A DNA stretch of 64,000 nt from Plantago ovata. Taxonomy: Eukaryota > Streptophyta > Magnoliopsida > Lamiales > Plantaginaceae. A model generated the notes under the pieces. It searched no databases, was not told where the DNA came from, and was given only the letters and a program-made list of their open reading frames with translations. The stretch is taken from assembly GCA_028274465.1 (NCBI GenBank), contig CM051455.1, positions 137,364,096 through 137,428,095 of the forward strand, written 5' to 3'. Below are positions 35,201 through 47,390 of this stretch, piece by piece. The number at the start of each line of letters is the position of its first letter. Positions within the stretch are counted from its first letter, which is position 1. A program made the translations under genes and the position numbers.

Positions 35201-38200
35201 TGAGATGAGAAAGCAACTTGCTGTCCAGAAACAAGCATCACTCATGGAGCGCTTTTTAAAAAGAAATATATCTGCTTGTACTTCTCAGCGTGACAATTCT
35301 ACAAAGAAAGTGTCTGAATCATCTTCCAGTGTGGTCCAAGGAAAAACTGAATCAGTGACAGAGGCAATGGATTCTGTGTTGGCCGGAAATTGTGGATTTG
35401 AGGCAGAAACTCTATGGAAGTAGGGCTCATTTCCCTTTCCTGATGTGATTTATTTATTTCGATTTTTCTAGCAAGCCTCTTCATGCTTTTATATTTACAT
35501 TACATTACATTTATATTGCCTGTTGCAGATCACATCTAAACTCATGGCGTTCTATGGGATCCTCAGCCCGTTCAGGCAGGAAAGTGCATTGGGGTGTTCG
35601 TCAGAAGCCCAAGATTGAGCTGGTCAAGAAAATTAAGCTTACTACAAATAAGGAACAGAGTTGTGACGAGGACTCGAGCATCGAACAACTTGTTGACGGT
35701 TGGGTTGACCCAAATTCTGATAAGAGCTCATCTCCCACAAATGTGGACAGACCTATTTCTAATGAACACCGGCGAACACGAAGGAAACAGCTATTGCAAT
35801 TTGATAAGAGCCACAGGCCTGCTTTTTACGGTGTTTGGCCAAGGAAAAGGTAAGCACTGTCCTTGAATTATTTCTCCACATCTCACTTGAATAATCTTTT
35901 CCAAATATGCTAGTTGTATGTGAATGTTCTATCTTGAAAACCTGTTTGATCTGTGTGTCAGTGTTCTGATAAATATGTTTTATTTTTCCAGTACGGTAGT
36001 TCGACCACGTAACCCCTTTGCTAAGGATCCTGATGTGGAATATGAAATAGATAGTGATGAAGAATGGGAAGAGGTATGCCAGCTCAGTTATTTTGTCATT
36101 TTTCATATTGCACTTTCCCAAACTGAGTGTCCAATTGCATAGGATGAACCTGGTGAAAGCCTATCAGACTGTGAGAAGGATGAAGAGGACGAAAGTTTAG
36201 AGACAAATCTAAAGGTTGATGATGAAGATGAAAGTGAAGATGGCTTTTTTGTTCCTGATGGATATCTGTCTGAAAATGAGGTACTATTATATACATTATT
36301 CATCAATTTTTCCAATGATATGTTCATTCTTTTGTCAATAATGATCAGGAATTTACTCTTGTGGCGTGCAGGGTGCGCATGTGGATGATATGGAGTCTGA
36401 CGTATTAGTTGAGGAACTAAATGATCAGGATTCCGGTGAATTAGTGCAGAGTGAAGACTTCCGCACCCTGCTTCATCAACAGAAGTATTTGAATAATTTG
36501 ACGGAGCATGCCCTTAAGAAGAATCAACCGTTGATCATATCTAATCTTATGCATGACAAGACCACAACATTATCAGCTGATGAGGTCACTGGTATTGAGA
36601 AGCTTGAACGCATGTGCTTGCAAACTCTTTGTATACGTCCTTTGCCTGGTTTCATGTGCATAGAAATATTAAATGATGAGAATATGATTGATGAGGGCAC
36701 AGAAGCTTCTTCAAACAAATCAACTACAGTGCCACTTGCTGCTACTGCTCCCACCTTGCTGGACTCTGACTTACCTCAGATTGTAAGTTTATCATTTTTA
36801 TGTGTGCCACACATACACGCACTATGTAACAGTGCTTAAAGATTCTTGTGAGCAACTGAAATTTGTATGACATATTCTCTGACGTATTATTCAGGTATCC
36901 ATCATTCAATCATGTCCACATAATATTGGGAAGATAGTTGAGTCACTGCAGAATAACTTCTCAACTATATCAAAGTCCCAATTGAAGAATAAAGTGCGGG
37001 AAATATCAGAATTCTCTCCCCCTGATAACCGGTGGCAGGTCATTAACCTTAACCTTATTTTGCATCAGTCGTTGAGTTGTTACATTTGACTGCTTTGATG
37101 TGTTCCCAAGACACAATCTTCTTATAAGACGCTGAATGTTGAGTTCTTATTTTACATCACTCGTTGAGTTCTTATTAGTTGTTACATTTAACCTTATTTT
37201 CTTATTAGATGCTGAATGTTGCCAATGAAGGGTCCTAGCTATGACAGTACTATGGGGGTTTACACATAAAATTAATGTTATCTGGAACTTTTGTAGTGTT
37301 TGTGTGTTGGATATGTCATGTGATCATGTGAATATTTATTTGTCGTATTTTCTCCCTCCAATGCTTTCAAATCTAAATTGGCTCACCTCACTTAACTCTT
37401 CAAAATAACTCAAATTTACTGTATATTCTTTTAAGTGAAAGCTAGATTTTTGGCAGTCATGTCTACACAGGTAGCAATTTTTATCCTAATTTGCATTTTC
37501 GAAGTGAAGATTTATTGCTCTTCTTGGTAAAAAAAATGCACTTTAGATCCAGCTCCTGTATTGAACAAGTGTATTTGAAACTATTTTCAGATGCTTGAAA
37601 ACATAATCAGCTAACAATTTGCTTGCCTTTATCCCATATTATTAATCAGCTTTCTTATGAAGCTTAATTTGTGGTGGTTTAATCTATCAGACTATTGTAT
37701 ATACTATATGGTGCTCATATACATCTTTGAGCCGGTTCAGTGGATTGTGCTTTTTGATAGTGAACTGAGTTTCCCAGTTTACTGACATTGATGTTCTTGT
37801 GATTCAGGTGAAAAAGGAAATTCTAAGCAAGCTAGGTCTCTCCATATTTCCAGGTAGCAAATCATCACTTTTATGAAAATCCAAGTTTTGGCTCAATGTG
37901 CATCAATACTCAAGATATCACTCAGCTTCTAGATTTCTTATACATCATTTAACTGGAATGATTACTTGGCCAATTATTTCGAACCACATCTGTACATGTC
38001 AAGATTTACATTTACTGTCTGCTCAATTACACTTTTAACTCAATTGGTGCGTATTCTGTTGGTGTGTTTGCAGACAGGACCTCTGCAAAGCCAAAGACGA
38101 TTGCCACATTCTTCAAAAAAAGATGCTTGCCTCCATCTGGAAAGAATGTGACAGTAAGCGAGACTTCACCCGAACTATCGCAGAAATCTTCTGCAGTCAC

Positions 38201-38231
38201 CCAACCATCGCAAGACTGTTCTCCCTTGTGA
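32284..38231 (+). CDS. FAS1: Chromatin assembly factor 1 large subunit, FASCIATA1
   Basis: Twelve exons: 32284-32745, 33941-34040, 34163-34310, 34394-34517, 35067-35419, 35529-35849, 35992-36073, 36143-36280, 36372-36782, 36895-37038, 37808-37853 and 38074-38231. They sum to 829 codons (828 residues), close to the Arabidopsis protein of about 815. In order: a basic N terminus (KKKRPQKRKR), the KER coiled-coil of alternating Lys/Glu/Arg runs (about 237-345, exons 4-5), the CAF1A dimerisation motif LLQFDKSHRPAFYGVWPRK (about 480-500), the acidic ED region (about 510-580), a C-terminal winged-helix-like region and TIATFFKKRCLPP, which resembles a PCNA-interacting peptide, near 785. With FAS2 and MSI1 it deposits H3-H4 behind replication forks. 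The frame is intact at every junction. An E2F-like site precedes it. Confidence 0.92.
34600..34953. repeat. 177-bp tandem duplication in FAS1 intron 4
   Basis: CATACCCATTGGCCTGTATA starts copies at 34600 and 34777, both ending in CTTATTAATGGAAAGAT. The copies are about 90% alike by eye. It lies fully inside the intron between 34517 and 35067, so coding is unaffected. Confidence 0.85.
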
Positions 38232-39230
38232 GTGGATGAGCTGTTTTGGTGTAATTAGTGTTCGTCTCTCTGAGCTCACCTAGTTTTGATAGCTATGAAT
38301 TTCAACAAGATCTGATGTATGCAACAAGCTCATAGAACTTTTGCAGGTAGTTAGTTAACTGTGATTGATCTGTGCTAGAGACTGTACTTTTATAAAATGG
38401 TACCTTGTATGAAACATCCTTCTGTCAAACAATCAGAAGGCACAGAGCTGGCAGAGTTACATGATGTTATCTTAAATTCAACATTCTTTTCTGCATTTTG
38501 ATTCTGTGTAACTTGTGTTTTTAGTTTGAGACTTGGTGCACTGACTATACAAAATTTCTACTGTATCATCAGTTATAATCTACAGGTTTGGCCTAATGGA
38601 CAAACAAATAAATATTGGGATATTTTCATAAAGCTTTATTTGGGCCACCCCAATGGTCATGATTAACATAATTTCATCTACCTTGGACCTATCTTACTTG
38701 GGTTATATAGCTTATAAATTCAAGTTTGACATGCCAGACAATATCTTAAAGTGTATTTATCACATGTTGATTTTCATTTTAGTCCCAACATTTTTCCAAC
38801 AAAGTGGGCTGTGTATTTTTTTAATTTTTTTTTAATAATATAAACTTCCTACTATTGTGATAAAAATATACTTATAACAAAGCTGTTGCTGTTATCTTTC
38901 CAGTCAAAATAATTTAAATATCTTAATAATTTTTATGGCATGAGTGCACTTGAGCACATACCTTATTTTACAGTAATGGCACTGTGAGTCCTTCAGAGTC
39001 TTTAGTAGCCTCCAAAGTTAGAGGGATTCATTTTCTTGTTGTACTGGAACTGTTCTTATAATGGTTTTCATGATAAAAAAAAAAAATTACACTCTTCAAG
39101 TTTATATACTTGGGTGAAAATATACAACAAAAATTGAAATGATACGGAGTAAGTTTTTAAGTGTATATCTGTATGTGAAAAACATTAGATTCAAATAAGT
39201 TCAATTTTAAAAGTAAAACAATTTTGTCCA
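38232..39230. other. AT-rich spacer after FAS1, no gene seen
   Basis: 3' UTR of FAS1 followed by AT-rich sequence. No protein-like frame or structured RNA was found. Confidence 0.55.
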
Positions 39231-39231
39231 A

Positions 39232-39266
<35 letters not shown>
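39231..39266. repeat. TAA/AAT microsatellite
   Basis: About twelve perfect AAT units; simple sequence in spacer. Confidence 0.85.
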
Positions 39267-39393
39267 GTTCAATTTTAATTCATTAAATTCAGTTCAATTT
39301 CAAATTCGATTTAGTCATTTTTTATAATATAAATAATTCAGTGTTAATTCGGTTAAGATTTTTTAAAAATAACAGAAACTAACTATATATCTC

Positions 39394-39575
39394 CTGTCAG
39401 TGCCCAACTACTCCTTAGGCTAGTGCGTCGTCTGTGTATGTTTATGATGTCTGTCCGCCGTGGTTAATCGAGTCTGTAAAAAACGATTTGATTTCGTCTG
39501 TTTGTCGTCCAGTTAGAACTCTCTTTGTAATGCTTCTGTATAAGTATTACATTAAAAAAAAAAAAATAAAAAAAA
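39394..39575 (+). mobile_element. Retroposed LINE/SINE tail with 14-bp target duplication
   Basis: A 182-bp insert ending in an A-rich tail (39553-39575) is bracketed by identical TAACTATATATCTC at 39380-39393 and 39576-39589. The body ends CTTTGTAATGCTTCTGTATA then ATTACATT and the tail. Target-primed reverse transcription leaves exactly this structure. There is no coding sequence, so it is either a severely 5'-truncated LINE or a SINE. Confidence 0.75.
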
Positions 39576-40010
39576 TAACTATATATCTCAGAACTGACAA
39601 TGCTGATATTCCGGACCTGAAGAAAAGAAGATAGCATAAAGAAAATTAGAAAACTAATAATAATAAAATGACTAATTCAATGAATTTCACCTACACTAGC
39701 AAAAGAATGCAAAATGTGGCCCTATATTTTAATAAAATTTCATCCAAACACCCAACACCTAATTAATCAGCAGAATACACCCCAGAAAAGAGAAAATATT
39801 ACTAGTTGGACCAAAGTGAAATATACCAGCTATGCAAGAAAAAAATCTCATAGAAATCATCGCCTTGGTTTACAAAAATGAGAAAAATGGTAAAGAAAAA
39901 TAAGCACTTCCATTTTCATACGGCGTTTGGTCGTCTGCTACTTGTTGGCTTTCCTTTTCCTTAAACCACAACACACAGCAGCACAAACATTATTTCATCA
40001 ATTTCATTCT

Positions 40011-40036
40011 TATCTCTCTCTCTCTCTCTCTCTCTC
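40011..40036. repeat. CT microsatellite in desaturase 5' UTR
   Basis: About twelve TC units, 55 bp before the start codon of the stearoyl-ACP desaturase. CT-rich leaders are common in plant housekeeping genes; a role in expression is possible but not shown. Confidence 0.75.
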
Positions 40037-40091
40037 GTCAATTTCATCATCATCAACCTTTGGTTTCTTGTTGAAGAAGAATTGAAACAAA

Positions 40092-43000
40092 ATGGCCCTG
40101 AAACTGAGTGTCAGTCCTTACAAGATGCCCTCTTCTCAATCTCATCGCCCCAAGCTCAGATCTCGCAGACCAGTTTCAATGGCTTCAACCCTCCATGTGT
40201 AAGTTTTCCACTACTTTTTTCACAAATCAATCTAATCTCTAGGGACGATATTTTAAGATTGACAAGGGATCATTTTTATTTAACCTTTTCTTTTGATTCC
40301 CGGTGGATTTGTGTTTAATTCGTTCCGTACGTAAAATGGGGTTCCAAGTTTTGATCCTTTTTTTTAATGTTGTAAGTGATTTGGGTCAGATGAACCAACT
40401 GCATGCCAGTAGTAGTTTTTTTTTTGCTTTCATGGGCTAAAATTTCCAGATTTTGGTATGTGTAAGAAAAATGGAGTAAAAATTGATGAACCAAAATAAG
40501 TACTGTTGTAAAAAATAAGTGTATGTATGTAATTCAATTGCTGCTTGGTTCTCATCATGTGCATTCAATTAGTAAGTGACCCTTTGGTTAATATCATGTG
40601 ATGAAATAAATTGATATTTGCACGGATTTCTCTCTCATTTAATGCTTTTCTTCAGATGTCTCCTGCACTCATTTTTTGTATCCTTCTGCTGCTATCCTTT
40701 TGCTTTCACAACTAGTACTACTTATTTATTTACTCCTCTATAGTATATATGTCACTCACTTTCTTTCATCTTTTTATCTATCTTACATTTTGTCTTCAAG
40801 TGTTTGCTTTTTTTTTATCTTCCCTTGTGTTTGCTGACTGTAGTAGGGTATGCAAGTGTACATTTAAGTTTTGAAATCTAGTAACTATTTTATAATAATT
40901 GCACATGATGTATATAGCTTGTTCTATTGGCTGGGTTTAAAACGTCACTTTAGAAGTACTACTTCATAATTCATTCATAGGTCTAGGCTTTGTGTTACTG
41001 ATGAGATTAAGGCCATACATACCCCCATTGCTAGAAAGTGTTTTGGGATTGCAATTTAGCTTCTTTTTTAGCCGTAAGTTTGAATTAATGGATGTAGATA
41101 TTTGTTTATGTAGCTCTCTCATTTGATATTTTCAGAACATAAATATTCGTGACATGGATTCTAGGTACAGGTTTTGATCATTTTTATCACATCTTTAGGT
41201 CTTAAATCTTGAAATTATTTTTGGTTTAGAGTTTGGTTAGAAGCCTAATTTACATCTTGATGACTTGATTGTCCTTTACTACCTACATTGATGACCTTTT
41301 GTTTTTGTTCCCAAGTTGGTGGTTGGTGTGGCTTTATGCCATCTTCTCACCAGTATTACTATTACTCTTGTCATGCTTACACTCTTCTCACCAATATAAC
41401 TAGGATTTAGAAGTTATTTTTCCAGTAGTGCTCCTGTGTATCTATTGTCTTGCATTGTAAAATTAAGTGTAGTATGTATTTTGAATAATTCAAAATTTTG
41501 TCTGTTTGATGATTTTCTGGCTACGCTTTCGAGATTTCATTATATGCAGTTTCTCATATTGTTAGTAGAATATAACTCTGAGGATAAAAGCTGGCCTCTT
41601 ACTAATAATCTTGAAAGACCGTAGTAGTGCCTTAAGGTATTAAAGTTATTATTATGTCTTGAGCTACATCTCTCATTTCATCTCGAAATGCAGAGATGTT
41701 AAAAATGGCAAGAAGGCCTTTACACCCCCACGGGAAGTCCATGTCCAAGTGACTCACTCCATGCCACCCGAAAAGCGTGAGATTTTTGATTCTTTGCATG
41801 ACTGGGCTGAGAACAACCTCCTTGTTCTCCTAAAGGATGTCGAGAAGTGTTGGCAGCCCAATGACTTTCTTCCGGACCCAGCTTCCGAAGGCTTTGAGGA
41901 ACAGGTGAAGGAGCTTAGGGAAAGAGCCAAGGAAATCCCTGATGACTATTTTGTGGTTCTTGTTGGCGACATGGTCACAGAGGAAGCTCTTCCAACCTAT
42001 CAGACCATGCTTAACACACTGGATGGAGTTCGAGATGAGACAGGAGCCAGCCCCACTCCTTGGGCTATTTGGACTAGAGCATGGACCGCTGAAGAGAATA
42101 GGCATGGCGACCTTCTCAACAAGTATCTTTACCTTTCTGGTCGTGTTGACATGAGGCAAATTGAGAAAACTATACAGTACCTGATTGGTTCTGGAATGGT
42201 AAGACATCTTTAGATTCTTCTATTGTATCTCTTTTCTTTGAGTTTGTGAAGGAAAAGGCTGTCAAATGTCAAGAAATTAATATATTAGTGCCTGTTTACA
42301 AAACCATGAGTTTTTTTTTTGGAAGTAATCATATGAAAGCAGAATTAGGTCAAAGTTGCCTCTAAGTGATTTTGGTGAGTGTTTGCAAAATCGACTGTAA
42401 AATAGAGACTCTAAATGATTTTCTGAGAATCAGTTTATTGTTTGTTTCTGAGAAAATAGCGGCTTTTAAAAAAGGTGTTTTGGTCTTGTAAACACCTTTT
42501 CTGGCAATTCTGCTGTAAATGAGCTATAATAGGTTTCCAAAATCATTTGCAACTGGGCACTTCGAAGTTGGAAGAGAATTGAAATTTGACATATGAGTCC
42601 TTCACTCCTTTGAGATATGCGGGTTTGGGTTGGGATGGGAGAGTTATCTTTATGTAAACAAGGATGATAAACGGAAGAAGAAACTCCACCAAACCTCTTT
42701 TTTTTGTCCAAATATAGAAAGTCTTGGCGGGAAATGAACTTCAGAAGTATCTAAAATAATGGGTTTCGTGACAGAGGAAGCTTTAATGCTATTATCCCAT
42801 ATTCGAAGTGTTTCACTTGCTTTTGACAATAACTTCGCTTGTACTTGTATTTTGGCAGGACCCTCGTACGGAAAACAATCCATACCTTGGATTCATTTAC
42901 ACTTCATTCCAGGAGCGAGCAACTTTCATTTCTCATGGTAACACAGCCAGGCATGCCAAGGACTACGGAGACCTGAAACTGGCTCAGATATGTGGGTCCA

Positions 43001-43419
43001 TAGCTGCAGATGAGAAGCGACACGAAACTGCCTACACCAAGATCACTGAGAAGCTCTTTGAAATCGATCCGGATGGCACAGTTTTGTCTCTTGCTGACAT
43101 GATGAGGAAGAAAATATCGATGCCAGCTCACCTGATGTATGATGGCCGAGATGATAATCTGTTTGAACACTTCTCTTCTGTGGCACAAAGGCTTGGAGTT
43201 TACACTGCCAGGGACTATGCTGATATCTTGGAGTTTTTAGTAGCGAGATGGGAAGTGGACAAGTTGACTGGCCTTTCTAGTGAGGGGCGTAAAGCCCAGG
43301 ATTATGTGTGCGGTCTGCCTCCTAGAATTAGACGGCTGGAGGAGAGGTCACTAGCCAGGGCTAAGCAGACAACCCCCGTTCCGTTCAGCTGGATTTTTGA
43401 CAGAGAAGTTAAGGTATGA
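40092..43419 (+). CDS. SAD: Plastid stearoyl-[acyl-carrier-protein] 9-desaturase
   Basis: Three exons: 40092-40198, 41694-42198 and 42859-43419, 390 residues, TGA at 43417-43419. The soluble diiron enzyme introduces the delta-9 double bond into stearoyl-ACP using ferredoxin and O2. Both ligand clusters are intact: [15 protein letters not shown] in exon 2 and [12 protein letters not shown] in exon 3, with the usual helices between ([36 protein letters not shown]). The N terminus ([18 protein letters not shown], then [12 protein letters not shown]) is a Ser/Arg-rich chloroplast transit peptide of about 33 residues. The C terminus [12 protein letters not shown] is canonical. Intron positions (end of transit peptide; after IGSGM) are those of plant SAD genes. 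Intron 1 is long (1.5 kb). No sign of damage. Confidence 0.95.
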
Positions 43420-43478
43420 GACGTGTTGCTAAGTCGTGCATGACTATTCTTTGAAACTATTAAAAGCAGTAGTCAGCC

Positions 43479-43630
43479 CCCCCCCCCCCCCACCCCGTTA
43501 CTTTCAATTCGGCTTCCTGTTAGGAAATCAGAGTTGAAAAGATAATATAGAGTGAAGGGGTGTAGTCCTTTTTTTTTTTTTTTTTTTTTTTTTTCTGCTT
43601 TTAGTCCAGAACTTTTTTTTTTTGTTTTTC
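43479..43630. repeat. Homopolymer tracts (C then T) in desaturase 3' flank
   Basis: A run of about 15 C followed by a T run of over 20 and another T run. Part of this block (TTCTGCTTTTAGTCCAGAAC) reappears with small changes near 46159-46178, on the far side of the NLR pseudogene. Confidence 0.7.
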
Positions 43631-44491
43631 TTTCGTATTTCTAATGTCATATTGTAGATACATTTCTTAAGTTTGTGATGGCTGCTATTACCAGTGAGTC
43701 CTTTACTATTTCCTCTTCCTGATTCTTTCAGCAATTCATACCCATCCTTAGTTTTAAGCAAATGACTTGAGGACTTTTTGTGCTCTGCATGAGATGGTTC
43801 TGATTTCTGTAAAGCTATTAAACTTAGGCAAAGGGTGTATTCTTATCTGTCATGTTCACTGAATTAAAGGCCTTTAAGAAGCTGAACTTTTATGTTCTGA
43901 GAATATATATGGCCTTTAAAAAGTTAAACTTTGGCAAAGAAGTGTAGTATGTATGTTTCATGTTATTAATAAATGTAAATGTAACCCATGTCATACAATC
44001 AACTAATCACATCACCGTGGTAACTGGTAAGGAGGGAAAAGCAAGTTTTTGGGCATGTAGCTTCCAATTCTTTCAAATTTGGCATTTTCTTTATCAGACT
44101 TTCGGTCCATTCCAGATTCACGTCGAAACGAAGCGTTTGTAGATGTTGTAGGACTGGGTACCTCTACGTCGTAACTGTAAATTCTAGTAACACGAAGAAA
44201 CCTCAAATTAGTTAGTAGTTGAAATAGATTACTAAACATGGATTCTCTACTCACCTCCTCCACACCGGCCATCTAGCACTTTTGCAAAACCTTCAGCAAC
44301 AATGGGGATATGCTCCGTAATAAAGGAAGCAAGACTTCAAGTGAGGAGGCAAGTTGTCATAACTCAATGATAGAACTCCATCTAATTGGACTGCTGAATC
44401 TGACTGTTTCTGCCACATCAGATAATCCCGTGGTTATTGGTTAAGATCACATGACTACCATTTAAGTCCAATTCGGGATTGCCATCATGAC

Positions 44492-45406
44492 TAGGGCTGT
44501 GCATGGATCGGATCGGATCAAATCCGATCCGAATTTCAGATTGATCCGATCCGAAAGTTCAGGTTTTAGTCAATCCGAGATCCGATCCGAATATTCGGAT
44601 CGGTTTCGGATTAATCCGAAAATTTGATCGGATTAAACCGATCCAATCCGTTCATCCGAATTTCATGCTTTTTTTTTTTTTAAATACTTTCTCCTTTTTC
44701 CATCTCCCATCACATCAATTAACAAAAATCAAAATACTGGGCTCGATTCTTGAATACAGAAATTGAAACTTACAAAATCAAACAAAGGTAGAAAGAAAAT
44801 AATTATCATTTACACTTCACTTTGACACTGAGTTGCAGAGGAAGAAAGAAGCAAATAAACATGGCTTGCTTAGCTTGACTAGCCGAGCCACCAGAGATTA
44901 GCAGCGGTGTCGCGCTGTCGTTGCAGTGGAGCAGGCAAATCGACGGGCGTGCCATGGAGGCCGATTCGTCTTCCAAACCCTCGAATCCAAATCAAGTTGT
45001 AGTGATTTGTATGGATGGGATAATTCAAGAAGCTTAATTAAAATTTAAAAGTAGAGAGTGATTAAAGAAAAGGCAATTGAGATCGAGATGGAATTTTGGA
45101 GAGAATTTGAGCAAATAAGTGAGAAAGAAAGAGAAAAACAAGAAGGGGCGGCTGGGGAATGAAGTGGAATGGGGTTATGTTTCTGTAGTGTGTATATCTA
45201 TTTTATAAAGAAAATAAAAAAAATGCTTAACTGATCGGATCGGATTAATCCGAAAATCCACGGATTAAATCCGATCCGATCTGAAATCCGAATGTGGTAA
45301 AAATGTTGATCCGCAATCCGATCAGAAAATGGCGGATCGGATTGGTTCGGATCGGTTTTCGGTTTTATTGGATCGGTTTTTCAGATTCGGTTGTTTTGCA
45401 CCCCTA
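44492..45406. mobile_element. Non-autonomous hAT element, 8-bp target duplication
   Basis: The 915-bp element starts TAGGGCTGTGCA and ends in the inverse of TAGGGGTGCAAAAC, flanked by ATCATGAC at 44484-44491 and 45407-45414. An 8-bp duplication with TAGGG-type termini is the hAT signature. Both subterminal regions (about 180 bp each) are packed with GATCCGATCC/GGATCGGAT motifs in both orientations, the sort of repeated sites hAT transposases bind. The middle (44860-45000) is GC-richer with a short minus-strand frame but no transposase. Confidence 0.8.
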
Positions 45407-45612
45407 ATCATGACACCATTCCACGCTTTCGCATCTAGAACAATGAGGAATCGATCTTTGCACCCCTAAAAATGGCGGATCGGATTGGTTCGGATCGGTT
45501 TTCGGTTTTATTGGATCGGTTTTTCAGATTCGGTTGTTTTGCACCCCTAATCATGACACCATTCCACGCTTTCGCATCTAGAACAATGAGGAATCGATCT
45601 TTTGTTGAAAAG
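45327..45612. repeat. 143-bp tandem duplication covering hAT end and NLR sequence
   Basis: AAATGGCGGATCGGATTGGT begins near 45327 and again near 45470; each copy runs through the hAT right end (GTTTTGCACCCCTA) into about 50 bp of NLR kinase-2 sequence (CATTCCACGCTTTCGCATCT). The copies are virtually identical, so the duplication happened after the hAT insertion and recently. Confidence 0.85.
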
Positions 45613-45911
45613 CTTTTGATCATAAACACTCTTGATAAGGTCTTGCTCTGTTGTTCTCCCATCATATATATTTTTCTTCCTCAAGGAGCTTCTGGAGAAT
45701 ATCTTGTACTATGTAATTATATTGTTGAGAAATAGTAACCCAACAACAAACATTAAAATGATTTTGTTTCTCCATATCTTCGTAGACAGCTCTGGCCAAA
45801 GTAGTAGTCTTTCCGATTCCCCTCATTCCTACAATTGGAATGATTTGGAGTCATTCTTCATGAAATTAAGTGTGTTTAGGTTGGTGGAGATGATGTTACA
45901 AGAAACATTCT

Positions 45912-46620
45912 TCTCGAGCATTCTTTATGCTCTCTTACTTTAAATATATTTTGTCGTTTCAAATAACAAAGAAAAAAAAAAGTTTGGTGGTGATGTGTTA
46001 CTCGTAGCTTTTCTTCAACATATATATATGTATAATAGAGAGAGCAAAATCTGAATCAATTAGGCTTACTACTATTTAATTTGCTTATTACGTGAGGTGT
46101 AAAAGATTCCAATAGAGGTCGTTGGTTCCAAGTAGTCTTTTTTTTTTTTCTTTTTTTTTCTGCTTTTAATCCAGAACTTAAGAAGAGTTTAAAAAATTAC
46201 TGTTCTGTGGTTAGGCTCAAGTAAAAATAAAATGTTGATGCTTCTATATGCACTCGGTTGTTCTCGGCCCGTTTCGTTCTGGTTGCACGCAACAGTGCAA
46301 GGGAATTCTAGCGTAAAGGTGTAGACGTATCCCCATGGGCGGAACCGGGGGGCCGGCGGGTTGTCCGCCCACCCAAAAAAATAATTTAAAGAAGAATTTA
46401 CTATTTTTAAAAAAAGTTTAAAGGTAATTTTTACAATTTTTCAACTTCTGGTCCGCTCGAACTTTCAAAAAATGATATATATGTAAGTTCGCCCCCTAAT
46501 CATAATTCCTGAGCGTATCCCATTCATCCGTGACCATGAAACTACCGAAGCCGAAATGCACACAGCTGCCACTTCATATGGCTTTATATTTTGGTTGGCA
46601 CTAGCATATTGATGTAGCAC
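45912..46620. other. Repeat-derived spacer
   Basis: It contains T tracts, a block resembling the desaturase 3' flank (about 46131-46185) and a probable MITE-like stretch (about 46336-46512) with GGGCGGAACCGGGG at the left and a Pro/Cys-free, AT-rich middle ending GTTCGCCCCCTAATC. Ends of the latter are too diverged to define. No gene. Confidence 0.35.
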
Positions 46621-47390
46621 GTAAGACCATAAATATCCACACTCTCCAATTCAACCCACTCACCCACTCTTCCAATTAAAAAATTAATTTCTCTCTCATA
46701 CACATACCCAATCTTTCAAACAATCCACTCACAACAATAAAACATCATTTATCAACACTCACCACTCACCCAATCTTCCAATTAATATAACATTATTTAT
46801 TATTATTATTTTATAATATAATAATTATTATTCAAATATTATAAATAACTATAATTAAGAAACATTGTATTTATATTAATGGAAAATAATAAAAAAAAGA
46901 TAAATATCAATTGAACATCCATTAAAAAGAGTACAAATTCAAATATTACAATACTTCTTCACGAATACGTTAAAAACATACATTATTTCTTCACGAACAC
47001 GTTAAAAACTTACAATACTTTAAAATAGAAAATGAACAACATTGGCGAAGGATGGAAAATATGGATCCATTTAGCTAGTGAGATTAATGGAAGGTTAGAG
47101 GAGGATTTTTTTAGATGTATTGAAAGTATAGCAAATGTGATCTCTATTTATAGAGGAAAAAAAATCATGAATTTTGGTATAATTTTTTTTTTTTTTTAAG
47201 ATAATTAGAAGATAATTAAAAGATAAAAAACATTATCTATAAAATCCGGATAACCAATAGAAAGGGGACATGTGTCCCCTTCCTATTGGTGAGCATTCAC
47301 TCATGCTCATGAGTGAAGATGAGTGAAGAGTGGGTTGAGATCGATCTGGAGTGATCGATCTCCCACTTTTCACTTTTTTTTTTTTCTTTT
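46620..47390. mobile_element. Probable MITE-like element with diverged inverted ends
   Basis: The left end (CAACCCACTCACCCACTCTT) and, reversed, the right end (CAACCCACTCTTCACTCATC) are alike, with an AT-rich middle and no coding capacity apart from a short frame near 47030-47160. Termini and target duplication are not resolved. Confidence 0.4.

Larger units (their letters stand above)
44100..45850 (-). pseudogene. NLR (CC-NBS-LRR, R1-like) pseudogene split by a hAT element
   Basis: Read on the minus strand: LQIIPIVGMRGIGKTTTLAR (P-loop, 45850-45790), an RNBS-A-like HFNVCCWVTISQQYN (about 45750), a kinase-2 remnant RFLIVLDAKAW (about 45590), then after a hAT insertion GSHVILTNN (RNBS-B, about 44455), LSLSYDNLPPHLKSCFLYYG (RNBS-D-like, about 44360) and an LRR start SNLFQLLTNLRFLRV (about 44230-44180). 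Stop codons occur just before the P-loop and after LLEEEKYI, and the kinase-2 motif lacks its DDVW core. The order and spacing match a resistance-type NLR once the insertion is ignored. The CC domain and most LRRs are missing. NLRs are intracellular immune receptors; this copy is dead. Confidence 0.8.
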
